Shown here piece by piece: positions 6,831-14,182 of a stretch of DNA of 15,093 nt. Location of the stretch: NCBI GenBank assembly GCA_938023905.1, contig CALJCO010000105.1, forward strand, positions 1 to 15,093, read 5' to 3'. A program made the position numbers and the translations under genes. Source of the DNA: an uncultured Collinsella sp. (lineage in GTDB: Bacteria > Actinomycetota > Coriobacteriia > Coriobacteriales > Coriobacteriaceae). Under the pieces are notes generated by a model. It was not told the origin of the DNA. It ran no database searches and saw only the letters and a list, made by a program, of their open reading frames with translations. Within the stretch, counting starts at the first letter, position 1; each line of letters starts with the position of its first letter.

Positions 6831-7331
6831 ATGAATAGTGCGGTTACGCTGGTCGATTTCGACCGGTTGCTCAATGGACTCGACCATATTTATTCGGAGT
6901 TCTCGCGCGCCTGCGGTCTTTCGGACTGCGCTTACTGGATGCTCGTCGATACCAGCACGGCGGGCGGCAGCGTCGCCGTAAGCCGTCTGACAAGCGAATG
7001 GTTCTACAGCAAACAGACCATCAACTCGGCAATTAAAACCTTGAAGGCGCGGGGTTTCGCCACGCTGGAGTTTGCCGAAGGCAGTCGCAAGAACAAGGTT
7101 GTGTGCCTGACCAAAGAGGGTAGGCAATTTGCTGAGCGCTATGCGTTGCCGGCACTTAAGGCCGAACAGCGAGCATTTTGCGCGCTTGAGCCGTGTGAGC
7201 AACGCGAGATTATGCGCTTGATCGGCAAATTCTCCCAGGTGCTCGATGAGGAGTGCGAGACATTTAAGCAGCAGGTGGCAGCTGCAAGCCAGACGCAGGA
7301 TCAATGTGAGGGGGAGTCGTGCGACTGTTAA
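6831..7331 (+). CDS. MarR-family transcriptional regulator, Cys-rich
   Basis: A 166-residue winged-helix regulator. The DNA-binding core spans about residues 35-100: SVAVSRLTSEWFYSKQTINS followed by AIKTLKARGFATLEF, the wing EGSRKNKVVCLTKEGRQFAERY, and C-terminal dimerisation helices. MarR proteins are dimeric repressors released by small aromatic ligands or, in some cases, by Cys oxidation. Nine Cys residues (28, 33, 92, 117, 122, 142, 159, 164, 166) are unusually many, and the tail ends CEGESCDC. The ATG has a GGTGGG Shine-Dalgarno. Its 3' end overlaps the first ABC gene by 13 bases, so the three genes are one translationally linked operon. It presumably represses this operon through the repeats in its own promoter; the inducing signal is unknown. 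Confidence 0.92.
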   Translation: MNSAVTLVDFDRLLNGLDHIYSEFSRACGLSDCAYWMLVDTSTAGGSVAVSRLTSEWFYSKQTINSAIKTLKARGFATLEFAEGSRKNKVVCLTKEGRQFAERYALPALKAEQRAFCALEPCEQREIMRLIGKFSQVLDEECETFKQQVAAASQTQDQCEGESCDC

Positions 7332-9055
7332 TGAGGTTTCTGAAGCCCTATCGAGGGCTTGTCGCAGTGACGCTGCTGGTGCTGCTGGTTGATAACGTCG
7401 GCACGCTGTTGGTTCCCACGATGCTGGCGAACATGGTCAACACCGGTATCACCACGGGTGATGTCGACTACATTTTGCGCAATGGCCTCTACATGCTTAT
7501 CGCGACCGGCATGGCCAGCGGCGGCGCGGTGCTGGGCTGCTATCTTTCGGCGCGCTTGGCCGCCAACGTGGCCTGCGATATCCGCAATGCCGTGTACGAC
7601 AAGTCGCTCGAGCTCGCGGCCAGCGACTTTGAGCGCTTTGGCACCGGATCGATGATCACGCGCTCGCTCAACGACATCAATGTGATTCAGCAGGCCATCC
7701 TGCAGACGATCCAGCTGGTGCTGCCGGTGCCGTTCTTGGCCGTCGCGGGCATCATTTTTGCGTGGCTCATCGATCCCGCCATGGGTACGCTGCTGGGCGT
7801 GGTGGTTGCGATCGTGCTGGTGGCGGCAGTCTTTACCGTGGCTAACGCCGCGCCAATTTTTATGCGCCTGCAGAGCTTTATCGACCGCATGAACGTGGTG
7901 CTGCGCGAAAACATCGTGGGCGTTCGCGTCATCCGCGCTTTCAATAAGGAGCGCCACGAGGAGCAGCGCCTGGACGAGGTGTTTAGCGACTACGCCGCCA
8001 ACGCCATCAAAGTCAACCATCTGTTTGTGGGGCTCGACAGCTCCAGCTTCTTTTTGATGAACATCGCAGAGGTGGCGGTACTGTGGGTGGGCGGCAACCG
8101 CGTGGGCGCCCACGCCATGCAGATCGCGAGCATCTCGGCGGTGCTGGAGTACGCGCTTCTGATCCTGTTCTTTGTGATGATGGCGCAGATGGTGGTGCTG
8201 ACGCTTCCGCGTGCCGCCGCATGTCTGAACCGCGCGCAGCAGGTGCTGGAGATTGAGCCGAGCATCGTCGATGGCCAGCGTACGCTGGGTGACGGGGCGC
8301 CTGCCCCCGAGGACGATGCGGATGCAGTCGCCGTGTTCGATCACATGTCGTTTCGCTTTGACGACGCCGACGAGGACACACTGTGCGATCTGAACTTTAC
8401 CTGTCGCCGCGGTCAGACGACCGCAATCGTCGGCTCGACGGGTTCGGGCAAGTCGACGGTGGCCAAGCTCCTGCTGCGCTTCCACGATGCCACGAAGGGC
8501 GCCATTCGCTTGGACGGTGTTGACCTGCGCGACCTTTCGCAAGACGAGATTCGCGGGCGCATTGCCTATGTGCCGCAAAAGGCATGGCTGTTCTCGGGCA
8601 CCGTGGCAAGCAATCTGCGCTTTGGCAACGAAGACGCGACCGAGGCGGACATGCTTCATGCGCTGCAGGTTGCCCAGAGCACCTTTGTGCTCGATCAACC
8701 GCATGGACTCGATACCCCGGTTGCCCAGGGCGGTACGAACTTCTCGGGTGGTCAGCGCCAACGCTTGGCCATTGCTCGCGCGCTCATGAAGCGCGCCGAT
8801 CTGTATATCTTCGACGACAGTTTTTCGGCCCTGGACTTTAAGACTGATGCCGCCCTGCGCCATGCGTTGCAAGACGAGACGCGTGACGCTGCGGTGCTCA
8901 TCATCGCGCAGCGCATCTCGACGATCTTGCACGCCGACCAGATTGTCGTGCTCAAGGACGGCGAGGTCGTGGGCCTGGGCACGCACGACGAGCTCATGGA
9001 AACCTGCGAGGTGTACCGCGCTATCGCGGAATCGCAGATGAAGGGAGGTGAGTAG
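7319..9055 (+). CDS. ABC exporter half-transporter with degenerate ATPase site (heterodimer subunit 1)
   Basis: A 578-residue fused membrane and nucleotide-binding protein of the type IV ABC exporter class. The first ~310 residues contain six membrane helices with the ARLAANVACDIRNAVYDKSL coupling region. The ATPase domain follows, with Walker A GSTGSGKS (372-379), Q-loop VPQKAWLFSGTVASN (418-432), signature FSGGQ (475-479), Walker B LYIFDD (495-500) and D-loop SALD. The catalytic Glu after Walker B is Asp500 and the switch His is Gln531 (AQRIS), the pattern of the degenerate site in heterodimeric exporters such as TM287/288 and LmrCD. GTG at 7319 is preferred because GAGGGGGAG lies just upstream, overlapping marR; the ATG at 7331 has no such site. 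The partner follows one base after the stop. Probably exports a drug, lipid or peptide; substrate unknown. Confidence 0.95.
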   Translation: MRLLMRFLKPYRGLVAVTLLVLLVDNVGTLLVPTMLANMVNTGITTGDVDYILRNGLYMLIATGMASGGAVLGCYLSARLAANVACDIRNAVYDKSLELAASDFERFGTGSMITRSLNDINVIQQAILQTIQLVLPVPFLAVAGIIFAWLIDPAMGTLLGVVVAIVLVAAVFTVANAAPIFMRLQSFIDRMNVVLRENIVGVRVIRAFNKERHEEQRLDEVFSDYAANAIKVNHLFVGLDSSSFFLMNIAEVAVLWVGGNRVGAHAMQIASISAVLEYALLILFFVMMAQMVVLTLPRAAACLNRAQQVLEIEPSIVDGQRTLGDGAPAPEDDADAVAVFDHMSFRFDDADEDTLCDLNFTCRRGQTTAIVGSTGSGKSTVAKLLLRFHDATKGAIRLDGVDLRDLSQDEIRGRIAYVPQKAWLFSGTVASNLRFGNEDATEADMLHALQVAQSTFVLDQPHGLDTPVAQGGTNFSGGQRQRLAIARALMKRADLYIFDDSFSALDFKTDAALRHALQDETRDAAVLIIAQRISTILHADQIVVLKDGEVVGLGTHDELMETCEVYRAIAESQMKGGE

Positions 9056-9056
9056 C

Positions 9057-11063
9057 ATGACCGAGGAGCTCAGGAAGCAGGCCAGCGTTGATGACGCCGT
9101 TGCCGCGGGGCTGGTCGAGGAAACGGCTGCCGTGGCACCCGAGCTGGATGACGCCGCCAAGGCTGCAGCCGAGCGCGAGGCTCGCCGCCAAGCGCTCTAC
9201 GAGGAAAACGAGCGCGCCGAGGACGAGCGTGCCCGCGCTGAGGCAGAGCGCATGCGCGATGTGGACGACGAGGACGAGGACGAGAAACCCCGCGACACCT
9301 GGGCGACGGTGCGCCGCCTGTGGAGCGAGGCTGCCGGCGACCATTGGCGCTTCTATATCGTGTTCGCGAGCATTGTGTTCTACGCCATCTTTAACACCGC
9401 TGCGCCGGCATATAGTGCCCGCGTGATAGATGAGCTGTGGGGCCACATTCAGGTGGCGTTTGCCAACGGAACCACCTTCAACATCACCTGGGAGAACTGC
9501 GGCAGGACCATCTTCGTCTACTTTATGATCTGGACTGCCGCTGCCTCGTTCTACGCGCTCCAGACCTTTTTGATGTCGAGCGTTGCCGAACGCCTCAACC
9601 TGCGCCTACGCAACCGTATCGCACAAAAGCTCAACCGTCTGCCGCTCGCCTACTTTGACGCGCATCGTCCCGGTGAGGTCGTCAGCCGTGCGACCAACGA
9701 CTTGGACAAGATGTCCGAGAGTATGCAGCGCGGACTGCTGCAGCTGCTGGTGTCGATCGGCACCGTGGTGGGCGCCGTGAGCGTGATGTTCGTGTTTAGC
9801 GTGCCGCTCACGCTCGTCTTTTTGTTCTTTATGGCGCTGTCGCTGCTGATGACCAAAGTGGTCTCGCGTCGCACACATGACGTGACCGGCGAGCGCCAGG
9901 AGTGGGTGTCCAAAATCACGAGCGCGGTCGAGGAGGGCTACTCGGGCCGTCTGGTGATTCGCGCGTTTAACCGCGAGCGTCAGAGTTCTGCCGAAGTGCA
10001 CGAGGCCTCGGGCGAGCTGGCGCGCGTGAGCACCAAGGCCGACTTTATGATCAATGCCGTCGGCCCTGCGGTGCGCTTTATCGGCCGTTTGGCGCAGATC
10101 GTGATCGCGCTGGTGGGCTGCAGCATGCTGGTTGCCGGTCACATGACCGTCGGCGTGTTCCAGGCGTTCTTCCAGTTTATCTACGAGGCGTCCGAACCCA
10201 TGACGCAGCTGTCGTTTACCTTTAACTCGCTGCAGAGCGCGCTGGCGAGTGCGGAGCGCGTGTTCGACCTGCTTGATGAGTCCGAGATGGAGGCTGATCC
10301 GCTGCCGGGGGAGGCCGCCAAGCTGCCGGGTCGCATTGAGGGTCGCGTCTCCTTTGAGCACGTGCGCTTTGGTTATTCGCCCGACAAGCCGCTCATGCGC
10401 GACGTGTCGTTTACCGCCGAGCCGGGCCAAAAGATCGCGGTGGTGGGAACCACGGGCGCGGGCAAGACCACGCTCATCAATCTGCTCATGCGCTTTTACG
10501 AGATCGACGGTGGCCGCATTACGCTCGACGGTGTGGATACGAGCCGCATGGATCGCGGCGAGCTACGTCAGCAGTTTGGCATGGTGCTGCAAGACGCCTG
10601 GCTGTTCGACGGCACGATTGCCGAGAACATCGCCTACGGCTGCCCCGAGGCGACGCACGATGAGATCGTGGCGGCCGCACGCGCCGCGCAGGTCGACTTC
10701 TTTGTACGTACCATGCCGCAGGGCTACGACACGCGCGTGGCCAACGATGCCGAAAGCATCAGCCAGGGCCAGCGTCAGCTGCTGACCATCGCACGCGTGC
10801 TGCTCAACAACCCGGCGATTCTAATCCTGGACGAGGCGACGTCGAGCGTGGACACGCGCACTGAGCTTGCCATCGGCCGTGCCATGGACGCGCTTATGCG
10901 CGGGCGCACGAGCTTTGTGATCGCGCATCGCCTGTCGACGATCGTGGACGCCGACCTGATCTTGGTCATGGATCACGGCAACATTATCGAGCAAGGCACG
11001 CATAAGGAACTGCTGGCTGCCGAGGGTGCTTACGCCGACCTCTATCTGAGTCAGTTCGCATAG
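9057..11063 (+). CDS. ABC exporter half-transporter with intact ATPase site (heterodimer subunit 2)
   Basis: A 668-residue partner of the preceding half-transporter. After a charged extension (1-80) come six membrane helices (about 95-385) and an ATPase domain with Walker A GTTGAGKT (464-471), Q-loop VLQDAWLFDGTIAEN (510-524), signature ISQGQ (568-572), Walker B ILILDE with catalytic Glu593, and switch His624 (IAHRLS). The Gln-containing signature, LSQGQ-like rather than LSGGQ, is common in this exporter branch. Together the subunits would form one competent and one impaired ATP site. The extension is a highly charged Ala/Glu/Arg helix ending DVDDEDEDEKPRD, longer than usual. The ATG at 9057, seven bases after GGGAGGT, is chosen over the in-frame GTG at 9048 that lies within that ribosome-binding site. 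The previous gene stops at 9055. Confidence 0.95.
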   Translation: MTEELRKQASVDDAVAAGLVEETAAVAPELDDAAKAAAEREARRQALYEENERAEDERARAEAERMRDVDDEDEDEKPRDTWATVRRLWSEAAGDHWRFYIVFASIVFYAIFNTAAPAYSARVIDELWGHIQVAFANGTTFNITWENCGRTIFVYFMIWTAAASFYALQTFLMSSVAERLNLRLRNRIAQKLNRLPLAYFDAHRPGEVVSRATNDLDKMSESMQRGLLQLLVSIGTVVGAVSVMFVFSVPLTLVFLFFMALSLLMTKVVSRRTHDVTGERQEWVSKITSAVEEGYSGRLVIRAFNRERQSSAEVHEASGELARVSTKADFMINAVGPAVRFIGRLAQIVIALVGCSMLVAGHMTVGVFQAFFQFIYEASEPMTQLSFTFNSLQSALASAERVFDLLDESEMEADPLPGEAAKLPGRIEGRVSFEHVRFGYSPDKPLMRDVSFTAEPGQKIAVVGTTGAGKTTLINLLMRFYEIDGGRITLDGVDTSRMDRGELRQQFGMVLQDAWLFDGTIAENIAYGCPEATHDEIVAAARAAQVDFFVRTMPQGYDTRVANDAESISQGQRQLLTIARVLLNNPAILILDEATSSVDTRTELAIGRAMDALMRGRTSFVIAHRLSTIVDADLILVMDHGNIIEQGTHKELLAAEGAYADLYLSQFA

Positions 11064-11093
11064 TGTGACAAAGGGATAGTCCCGCATGTCACA
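11064..11093. repeat. Nested hairpin directly after the ABC operon
   Basis: TGTGACA (11064-11070) faces TGTCACA (11087-11093), and inside it GGGA (11073-11076) faces TCCC (11080-11083). It begins at the base after the stop codon. It shares an ACAAAGG...GTCCC core with the hairpin at 1383-1421, which hints at a repeat family. It has no T run of its own; the adjacent hairpin supplies the terminator. Confidence 0.55.
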
Positions 11094-11101
11094 TCAAAAA
11101 G

Positions 11102-11138
11102 AAAGGCGCGCCGGGGATGGATTCCCTGGCGCGCCTTT
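11102..11138. terminator. Strong bidirectional rho-independent terminator
   Basis: AAAGGCGCGCCGGGGA (11102-11117) pairs with TCCCTGGCGCGCCTTT (11122-11137), 16 bp with a single wobble, flanked by A-rich and T-rich sequence. It lies between the convergent ABC operon and serine acetyltransferase gene and can serve both. Confidence 0.9.
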
Positions 11139-11176
11139 TGCGTCGGTGCCGATATTGTTTTGTGCCGCTTGCGTCC

Positions 11177-11881
11177 CTAGCGCTCGTCCACGAGCTTGGT
11201 GACGAGGGCCTTAAGCTCGGCCACCTCTTGCTCGAGCTCTTTGACCCGGCGTGCGTTCTCGGTGATGCCTTGGCGGTTGAGGGCGCTTTGCTCGGCTGCG
11301 TCGTCGGGCATGTACTCGCGATGCTGCTTGGCGTCGAAGGTCTCCTCGAACACGCGGCAGCCGTTGCGTTTGATAATGCGGCCGGGCACGCCCACGACGG
11401 TGCAGTTGTCGGGCACGTCTTTGACGACAACCGAGTTGCCGCCGATTTTGACGTTGTTGCCGATGCGAATGTTGCCGAGCACTTTGGCGCCTGTGCCCAC
11501 GGTGACGTTGTTGCCCAGGGTGGGGTGGCGCTTGCCGGTCTCGTTGCCGGTGCCGCCAAGTGTGACGCCCTGATAGAGCACGCAGTTGTCGCCCACAATG
11601 GCGGTTTCGCCGATGACAACGCCCATGGCGTGGTCGATAAAGAAATGCTTGCCGATCTGTGCGGCAGGATGAATCTCGACGCCAGTGATATGGCGGGTGA
11701 TTTGCGAGAGCACGCGGGCGAGCGAGCGATGTCCATGTTCCCACAACCAGTGCTCGGGCACGTGGTTCCACTTGGCGTGCAGGCCGGGGTAAGAAAGGAA
11801 GATGACTAGGCCGTTTTGCGCGGCGGGGTCCTGTGCCTGGACGGTCTTGATGTCCTCGCGAATGGTATTGATAAAGCTCAC
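11177..11881 (-). CDS. cysE: Serine O-acetyltransferase, short form
   Basis: A 234-residue enzyme that transfers acetyl from acetyl-CoA to serine, giving O-acetylserine for cysteine synthesis in the cytoplasm. After a short helical N-terminal part (conserved QDPAAQ at 17-22) comes the left-handed beta-helix of hexapeptide repeats. Its catalytic stretch is FIDHAMGVVIGETAIVGDN (81-99; His84), followed by YQGVTLGGTG, GKRHPTLG (His119) and the loop KIGGNSVVVKDVPDNCTVVGVPGR. It lacks the full N-terminal domain of E. coli CysE, like many Gram-positive forms. Residues 208-231 form a Glu/Lys/Leu coiled coil, unusual at this end. The start is a GTG at 11879-11881, chosen because GGGAGG lies just upstream; the open frame above it has no such site. 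Divergent from dedA; regulation probably through the palindrome by its promoter. Confidence 0.93.
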   Translation of the reverse strand: MSFINTIREDIKTVQAQDPAAQNGLVIFLSYPGLHAKWNHVPEHWLWEHGHRSLARVLSQITRHITGVEIHPAAQIGKHFFIDHAMGVVIGETAIVGDNCVLYQGVTLGGTGNETGKRHPTLGNNVTVGTGAKVLGNIRIGNNVKIGGNSVVVKDVPDNCTVVGVPGRIIKRNGCRVFEETFDAKQHREYMPDDAAEQSALNRQGITENARRVKELEQEVAELKALVTKLVDER

Positions 11882-11922
11882 CGGCCGCCCTCCCTTAGCG
11901 CCGCGACAATGCAATTCAATAA

Positions 11923-11964
11923 AGTATAGCGATTTGCTAGGGATTAGGAAGAGCAATCTTGCTC
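11923..11964 (-). promoter_or_regulatory. Putative serine acetyltransferase promoter and adjacent palindrome
   Basis: On the minus strand TATACT (11928-11923) is a good -10 hexamer, about 42 bases upstream of the GTG start. The -35 at the expected place is weak. Immediately upstream of that position lies GAGCAA-GA-TTGCTC (11964-11951), an inverted repeat with perfect six-base arms, a plausible activator or repressor site. A TTGACA further upstream has no matching -10. Confidence 0.45.
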
Positions 11965-12053
11965 GGCTTTGCGCGACGGGTGTCAATTATGCAAACTTGC
12001 TGGTAATGAAGTCACGCTTTTGTAAGGTCGTGTGCGTTGCCGCGTCACAACCG

Positions 12054-12059
12054 TATACT
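12054..12059 (+). promoter_or_regulatory. Putative -10 hexamer of the dedA gene
   Basis: TATACT lies 46 bases before the dedA ATG. No convincing -35 is found 16-18 bases upstream. The interval 11882-12105 otherwise contains only the divergent promoter signals. Confidence 0.4.
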
Positions 12060-12105
12060 GGTCAACTTGGACGTGTCCGCGCCCACAACTGAGAGGTTTT
12101 ACTTC

Positions 12106-12753
12106 ATGGGTTTCATCAATTTTATCGCCGAGCTGCTTAAGGATCCGCGCACCGCGATCGCCAGCTGGATCGCCGCCGGCCCGCTTATGGCCTATGGCTG
12201 CGTGTTTCTGATCATCTTTATCGAGACGGGCGTGGTGTTCTTCCCGTTCCTTCCCGGCGATTCGCTGCTGTTCGCCTCGGGCTTCTTTGCCCACAACGGC
12301 GGCTTTAGCATCGTGGCTCTGCTGGCCGTCGCATGGACGGCTGCCATCTTGGGCGATCAGTGCAACTTTATGATCGGTCATTTCTTTGGCCAAAAGATCA
12401 TCGCCTCGGGCAAGGTGAAGGCCATGACGCCCGAGCGCATCAAAAAGTCCGAGGACTTCCTGGACAAATGGGGCCACCTGGCCATCTTCCTGGGTCGCTT
12501 CTTCCCGTTTATCCGCACCTTTGTGCCCTTCATCGCCGGCATGGGCGGCATGCATTGGCGCAACTTTGTCATCTTTAACGTGTTGGGCGGCATTACCTGG
12601 TCGACGGTCTTCACTCTGCTGGGCTACTTCTTTGGCGGCATCCCCTTTGTGCAGGAGCACTTTGAGCTGCTGATTATCGGCATCGTCGCCGTGTCGATCA
12701 TCCCGACCGTGGTCGGTCTGGTTAAGGCTAAGCTGGGCAAAAAGAACGCGTAG
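12106..12753 (+). CDS. DedA-family membrane protein
   Basis: A 215-residue membrane protein of the DedA (SNARE-associated, VTT domain) family. Members are linked to undecaprenyl-phosphate or phospholipid flipping, membrane potential and drug tolerance; several actinobacterial and Gram-positive members act as carrier-lipid translocases. Diagnostic motifs are FIETGVVFFPFLPGDSLLF (38-56, with Glu40 and Asp52), GRFFPFIRTFVPFIAGMGGM (130-149, with Arg131 and Arg137), and the late GGITWSTVFTLLGYFFG (161-177). Hydrophobic segments precede, separate and follow the two re-entrant motifs as in the family. The ATG at 12106 follows GAGAGG at somewhat long spacing; an open stretch back to 12037 is unsupported. 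The gene is followed by its own terminator, so it is monocistronic. Which lipid it handles is not deducible. Confidence 0.93.
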   Translation: MGFINFIAELLKDPRTAIASWIAAGPLMAYGCVFLIIFIETGVVFFPFLPGDSLLFASGFFAHNGGFSIVALLAVAWTAAILGDQCNFMIGHFFGQKIIASGKVKAMTPERIKKSEDFLDKWGHLAIFLGRFFPFIRTFVPFIAGMGGMHWRNFVIFNVLGGITWSTVFTLLGYFFGGIPFVQEHFELLIIGIVAVSIIPTVVGLVKAKLGKKNA

Positions 12754-12782
12754 CTCGAGCCAGCGCGCAAACCGTGCCGTTG

Positions 12783-12815
12783 AGGCCCGTCACCCTTTAC
12801 GGTGGCGGGCCTTTC
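12783..12815 (+). terminator. Rho-independent terminator of dedA
   Basis: AGGCCCGTCACC (12783-12794) pairs with GGTGGCGGGCCT (12801-12812), 12 bp with one wobble and a six-base loop, followed by a short T-rich stretch. Confidence 0.88.
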
Positions 12816-12882
12816 TGCTTCGGTCAAATGAAAATACTTTACTTAGTTAAAGAAAAGCGTTTTATCAGACGCGTACGGGGAG

Positions 12883-12888
12883 TACAAT
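12883..12888 (+). promoter_or_regulatory. Putative -10 hexamer of the ilvE transcript
   Basis: TACAAT is the best -10 candidate in the dedA-ilvE spacer. The -35 at 17-base spacing is a poor TTTTAT, and upstream lies an AT-rich near-palindrome CTTTACTTAGTTAAAG. The predicted start point, near 12895, would coincide with the ATG of the small upstream reading frame. Confidence 0.5.
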
Positions 12889-12895
12889 CTCGTGC

Positions 12896-13045
12896 ATGCG
12901 AATCGACGTGCCATCGGCTTTGATGCCGTTCGCGTGTCCCGTCCGGCTCTACGCTCCGGGCGTGCGACGTTGCGACGCGGTCGGCTTCGGTCTTTGCGTG
13001 CGGGTTCGCGAGTATGCAACTGTGTATGTAAGGAGCGACATATGA
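12896..13045 (+). CDS. Candidate 49-codon upstream ORF overlapping the ilvE start
   Basis: A reading frame from the ATG at 12896 runs 49 codons and stops at TGA 13043-13045, which overlaps the ilvE ATG (13042-13044) in an ATGA junction. Such junctions usually mean translational coupling. The peptide starts MRIDVPSALMPF and ends REYATVYVRSDI. It contains eight Val, three Leu and two Ile, including a cluster of Val codons near the end. There is no Shine-Dalgarno, but the predicted transcription start (one base upstream of the ATG) would make it leaderless, a common mode in actinobacteria. About two thirds of its codons end in G or C, less than in neighbouring genes. It may be a regulatory leader peptide or chance. 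Confidence 0.35.
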   Translation: MRIDVPSALMPFACPVRLYAPGVRRCDAVGFGLCVRVREYATVYVRSDI

Positions 13046-14094
13046 CTGTCGAGAAGAAGGATATCGATTGGGGTAGCCTCGGCTTTGGCTACATGAAAAC
13101 CGATTACAGCTACGAGGCTCATTGGAAGGATGGCGAGTGGGACGAGGGCGGCCTGACCACCGACCACACCCTGCATGTCTCCGAGTGCGGTGGCATCTTC
13201 CATTACTGCCAGGAGGTCTTTGAGGGCCTGAAGGCCTACACCGCCGAGGATGGCAGCATCGTCTGCTTCCGTCCCGACATGAACGCCGAGCGTATGTACA
13301 ACTCTGCGCAGCGCCTCGAGATGCCCCCGTTCCCCAAGGACAAGTTCGTTGAGGCCGTCAAGCAGGTCGTTTCTGCCAACGCCGCCTGGGTTCCGCCCTT
13401 CGGTTCCGGCGCGACCCTGTACGTGCGTCCGTTTATGATCGGCTCCGGTGACGTGATCGGCGTGGCTCCCGCTCCTGAGTACACGTTCCGCATCCTCGTG
13501 ACCCCGGTCGGTCCGTACTTTAAGGGTGGTCTCAAGCCCGTCAAGCTGCGCGTTTCCGAGTACGACCGCGCCGCACCGCACGGCACCGGCAACATCAAGG
13601 CTGGCCTCAACTACGCCATGTCCCTCAAGCCCACGATGGAGGCCCATCGCGAGGGCTATGCCGAGAACCTGTATCTCGACTCCGAGTCCCGCACCTATGT
13701 CGAGGAGACCGGTGGCGCTAACGTCCTGTTCGTGAAGGAGGACGGCACGCTCGTCGTTCCGCAGTCGCACACTGACTCCATCCTGCCCTCCATCACCCGT
13801 CGCTCGCTCGTTCAGGTTGCTCAGGACCTGGGCATAACCGTCGACCAGCGCCCCGTCGAGTGGGCCGAGGTCAAGGCCGGCACCTTTGTGGAGTGCGGCC
13901 TGTGCGGCACCGCCGCCGTCATCTCCCCGGTGGGCGAGATCGACAATAAGGTTTACGGTGCCGATGAGACCGTGACCTTCCCGGCTGGCTACACCGAGAT
14001 CGGTCCTGTGATGAAGAAGCTCCGCGAGACCCTGACCGGCATCCAATCTGGTGCTGTCGAGGATAAGCACGACTGGGTTTACACCGTCGCGTAA
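13042..14094 (+). CDS. ilvE: Branched-chain amino acid aminotransferase
   Basis: A 350-residue fold-type IV PLP enzyme that transfers amino groups between glutamate and the keto acids of leucine, isoleucine and valine, the last step of their synthesis. Landmarks are the N-terminal FGYMKTDYSYEAHWKDGEWD, YCQEVFEGLKAY (55-66), LYVRPFMIGSG (126-136), the PLP lysine Lys186 in GTGNIKAGLNYA (181-192), EETGGANVLFV (221-231), and FVECGLCGTAAVISPVGEI (282-300). Length and motifs match the larger BCAT type of Gram-positive bacteria. The ATG at 13042 has AAGGAG at good spacing; an in-frame GTG at 12892 would add 50 Arg-rich residues unlike the family, so I do not use it. The last Shine-Dalgarno lies inside the overlapping upstream frame. 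No host terminator is evident downstream; the insertion sequence begins 80 bases later. Confidence 0.96.
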   Translation: MTVEKKDIDWGSLGFGYMKTDYSYEAHWKDGEWDEGGLTTDHTLHVSECGGIFHYCQEVFEGLKAYTAEDGSIVCFRPDMNAERMYNSAQRLEMPPFPKDKFVEAVKQVVSANAAWVPPFGSGATLYVRPFMIGSGDVIGVAPAPEYTFRILVTPVGPYFKGGLKPVKLRVSEYDRAAPHGTGNIKAGLNYAMSLKPTMEAHREGYAENLYLDSESRTYVEETGGANVLFVKEDGTLVVPQSHTDSILPSITRRSLVQVAQDLGITVDQRPVEWAEVKAGTFVECGLCGTAAVISPVGEIDNKVYGADETVTFPAGYTEIGPVMKKLRETLTGIQSGAVEDKHDWVYTVA

Positions 14095-14174
14095 GCTGCC
14101 ATAGCTGTTCGGCCCGAGGGCAACCTTCCTTTCCGGCGCACTCCGCAGGACGAAAGAACCCCCGCCGCACGTAG
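14095..14174. other. Short spacer between ilvE and the insertion sequence
   Basis: Eighty bases with no reading frame of interest and no clear terminator. If the IS landed in the normal ilvE 3' region, part of the original terminator may lie on its far side, outside this window. Confidence 0.4.
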
Positions 14175-14182
14175 TGTGAACT

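Noticed and set aside
7328..9160. 610-codon open frame antisense to the first ABC gene
   Set aside because: The translation is a His/Arg/Gln-rich composition with no family features. It arises from strong GC bias at third positions of the real gene on the other strand.
12892..13041. 50-residue N-terminal extension of IlvE from GTG 12892
   Set aside because: The added residues are Arg-rich and unlike any aminotransferase start, and the ATG at 13042 has a strong AAGGAG. A leaderless GTG start remains a remote possibility.
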